From Woeseiaceae bacterium (lineage in GTDB: Bacteria; Pseudomonadota; Gammaproteobacteria; Steroidobacterales; Woeseiaceae): DNA of 6,649 nucleotides. A program made the position numbers and the translations under genes. The notes beneath the pieces are model-generated. The model saw nothing but the letters and a program-made list of their open reading frames with translations. It was not told the origin of the DNA and ran no database searches. Location: contig JALHUQ010000331.1 of assembly GCA_022866645.1 (NCBI GenBank), forward strand, positions 1-6,649. The letters are read 5' to 3'. This document shows positions 5,624 to 6,649 of this stretch, in pieces. The number at the start of each line of letters is the position of its first letter. Position 1 is the stretch's first letter.

Positions 5624-6649
5624 ACCAACGAGCAGCGAGCTGATTTTCGACAAGTCACGCTCTGGACGACGTGCATTTGCGCAGGCACCTTTCAAGGCCC
5701 CAACTTCCGCCATTCCGGCGTCAATGTTGCGGACGGACAAGCCGCGACTACCCGAAGCATCAGAGCTGCAAACCGTACGCCACTTTACGCGTTTGTCGCA
5801 AATGAATTTCTCCATCGATACCCAGTTCTACCCGCTGGGCTCGTGCACGATGAAATACAACCCAAGAGCATGTAACGCCCTCGCTCTGTTGCCGGAATTC
5901 GCGGGACGGCATCCGCTGGGTCCCGTCAGCCATGGCCAGGGATTCCTCGCTTGCATGTTCGAGCTACAAGAAATGTTGAAAGACGTCACGGGCATGAAGG
6001 GCGTCTCACTGACACCGATGGCAGGCGCACAGGGCGAGTTCGCGGGCGTTGCGATGATCAGGGCGTATCACGCGGCACGTGGTGATCACGACCGCAACGA
6101 AATTATTTGTCCCGATGCGGCGCACGGCACAAATCCGGCGACGGCGACCATGTGTGGCTGTGTAGTCGTAGAGATTCCTACCAACGCTGAGGGTGATATC
6201 GATTTCGTCGCGCTGAAAGCGGCAGTCGGACCAAAGACGGCCGGCATCATGCTGACGAACCCGTCAACTCTGGGCGTATTCGAACGGCGCATTAAAGAAG
6301 TCGCGGACGTTGTTCACGATGCAGGGGGGCTGCTGTATTACGACGGCGCCAACCTTAACGCAATTCTCGGCAAGGTGAGGCCGGGCGATATGGATTTTGA
6401 TGTCATCCATATGAATCTTCATAAGACATTCTCCACTCCACACGGCGGCGGCGGTCCAGGATCCGGCGCGGTCGGCGTTAATAGTCGATTGCTACCCTTC
6501 CTGCCGATACCTGTCGTCGGCAGGAAAGAAGTCTCACGCCAAGGGTGCGCAGGTGGTGAGACGGTCTATGACTGGCTCACCGAAAAAGACTTGCCGCAAA
6601 GCATAGGCCGACTGTCCGGCTTTATGGGTAACGCCGGCGTCCTGCTACG
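5616..6649 (+). CDS. gcvPB: Glycine dehydrogenase (decarboxylating) subunit 2, P-protein beta (3' end missing)
   Basis: This is the C-terminal, PLP-carrying half of the split P-protein, partner of GcvPA. The first 344 residues are present; full-length members have roughly 480-520, so the right edge removes the last quarter to third. It begins MNRPTSSELIFDKSRSGRRA, the family's usual opening. It then shows FYPLGSCTMKYNP (71-83), LTPMAGAQGEFAG (132-144), DAAHGTNPATA (167-177) with the histidine that stacks on PLP, and YYDGANLNAILGKVRPGDM (241-259) with Asp243 for the pyridine nitrogen. HMNLHKTFSTPHGGGGPGSG (265-284) follows, with Lys270 as the PLP Schiff-base lysine. All expected catalytic residues in the visible part are intact. 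The ATG at 5616 overlaps the tpx-like stop by 8 nt, and an in-frame TAG directly before it rules out a longer start. GGAA (5603-5606) is a modest Shine-Dalgarno, consistent with translational coupling. Confidence 0.96.
   Translation, partial: MNRPTSSELIFDKSRSGRRAFAQAPFKAPTSAIPASMLRTDKPRLPEASELQTVRHFTRLSQMNFSIDTQFYPLGSCTMKYNPRACNALALLPEFAGRHPLGPVSHGQGFLACMFELQEMLKDVTGMKGVSLTPMAGAQGEFAGVAMIRAYHAARGDHDRNEIICPDAAHGTNPATATMCGCVVVEIPTNAEGDIDFVALKAAVGPKTAGIMLTNPSTLGVFERRIKEVADVVHDAGGLLYYDGANLNAILGKVRPGDMDFDVIHMNLHKTFSTPHGGGGPGSGAVGVNSRLLPFLPIPVVGRKEVSRQGCAGGETVYDWLTEKDLPQSIGRLSGFMGNAGVLL
6498..6526. repeat. Perfect 10-bp inverted repeat inside gcvPB
   Basis: TTCCTGCCGA (6498-6507) and TCGGCAGGAA (6517-6526) are exact reverse complements around a 9-nt loop. 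The repeat lies in coding sequence for a segment around LPFLPIPVVGRKE (residues 295-305). No T-run follows, so it is not an intrinsic terminator. It may be chance or an mRNA hairpin. Confidence 0.6.

Noticed and set aside
1..6649. Mobile elements, CRISPR arrays, tRNA or rRNA genes
   Set aside because: No terminal inverted repeats, transposase motifs, regularly spaced repeats or tRNA-like cloverleaf signatures were seen; nearly all bases belong to the genes and leader described.

Overview
The window carries most of a glycine cleavage system (GCS) operon on the + strand (gcvT, gcvH, gcvPA, a thiol-peroxidase-like gene, then gcvPB cut by the right edge). It is preceded by a tandem glycine riboswitch with an intrinsic terminator. 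A divergent minus-strand unit fills the left side: a secreted DUF885-family metallopeptidase-like gene, followed 3 nt later by the 5' end of a GNAT acetyltransferase gene cut by the left edge.

Organism: a Gram-negative bacterium is most likely, because the DUF885 protein has an export signal suited to a periplasm. The GC-rich codon use, the split P-protein (PA and PB as separate genes), the tandem glycine aptamers and the E. coli-like Tpx and GcvT sequences suit a proteobacterium, probably a gammaproteobacterium outside the enterics. This placement is inference; no rRNA or other marker is present.

Layout: 1-135 (-) start of a GNAT acetyltransferase; 139-1881 (-) DUF885 protein; 1882-2217 a regulatory intergenic region with two overlapping divergent promoter candidates, a two-aptamer glycine riboswitch (about 1978-2152), a terminator (2142-2190) and the gcvT ribosome-binding site; 2218-3309 gcvT; 3322-3717 gcvH; 3738-5096 gcvPA; 5108-5623 tpx-like; 5616-6649 gcvPB (3' end missing). 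Gaps between the + strand genes are 12, 20 and 11 nt, then an 8-nt overlap, so they look like one transcript.

How it works together: PA and PB form the PLP-dependent glycine decarboxylase, which loads an aminomethyl group onto the lipoyl arm of GcvH. GcvT passes the methylene to tetrahydrofolate and releases ammonia. The L-protein (lipoamide dehydrogenase) is not in the window. The riboswitch should turn the operon on when glycine is abundant: the conserved 3' segment of aptamer II is exactly complementary to the foot of the terminator, so a folded aptamer should weaken termination.

The most unusual element is the Tpx-like gene between the two P-protein halves. It keeps one cysteine at the peroxidatic position and the catalytic arginine, but lacks the proline and threonine of the peroxiredoxin active-site motif and also the Tpx resolving cysteine. 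It may be a non-canonical peroxiredoxin tied to the GCS, or a redox or structural accessory that is no longer a classical peroxidase.
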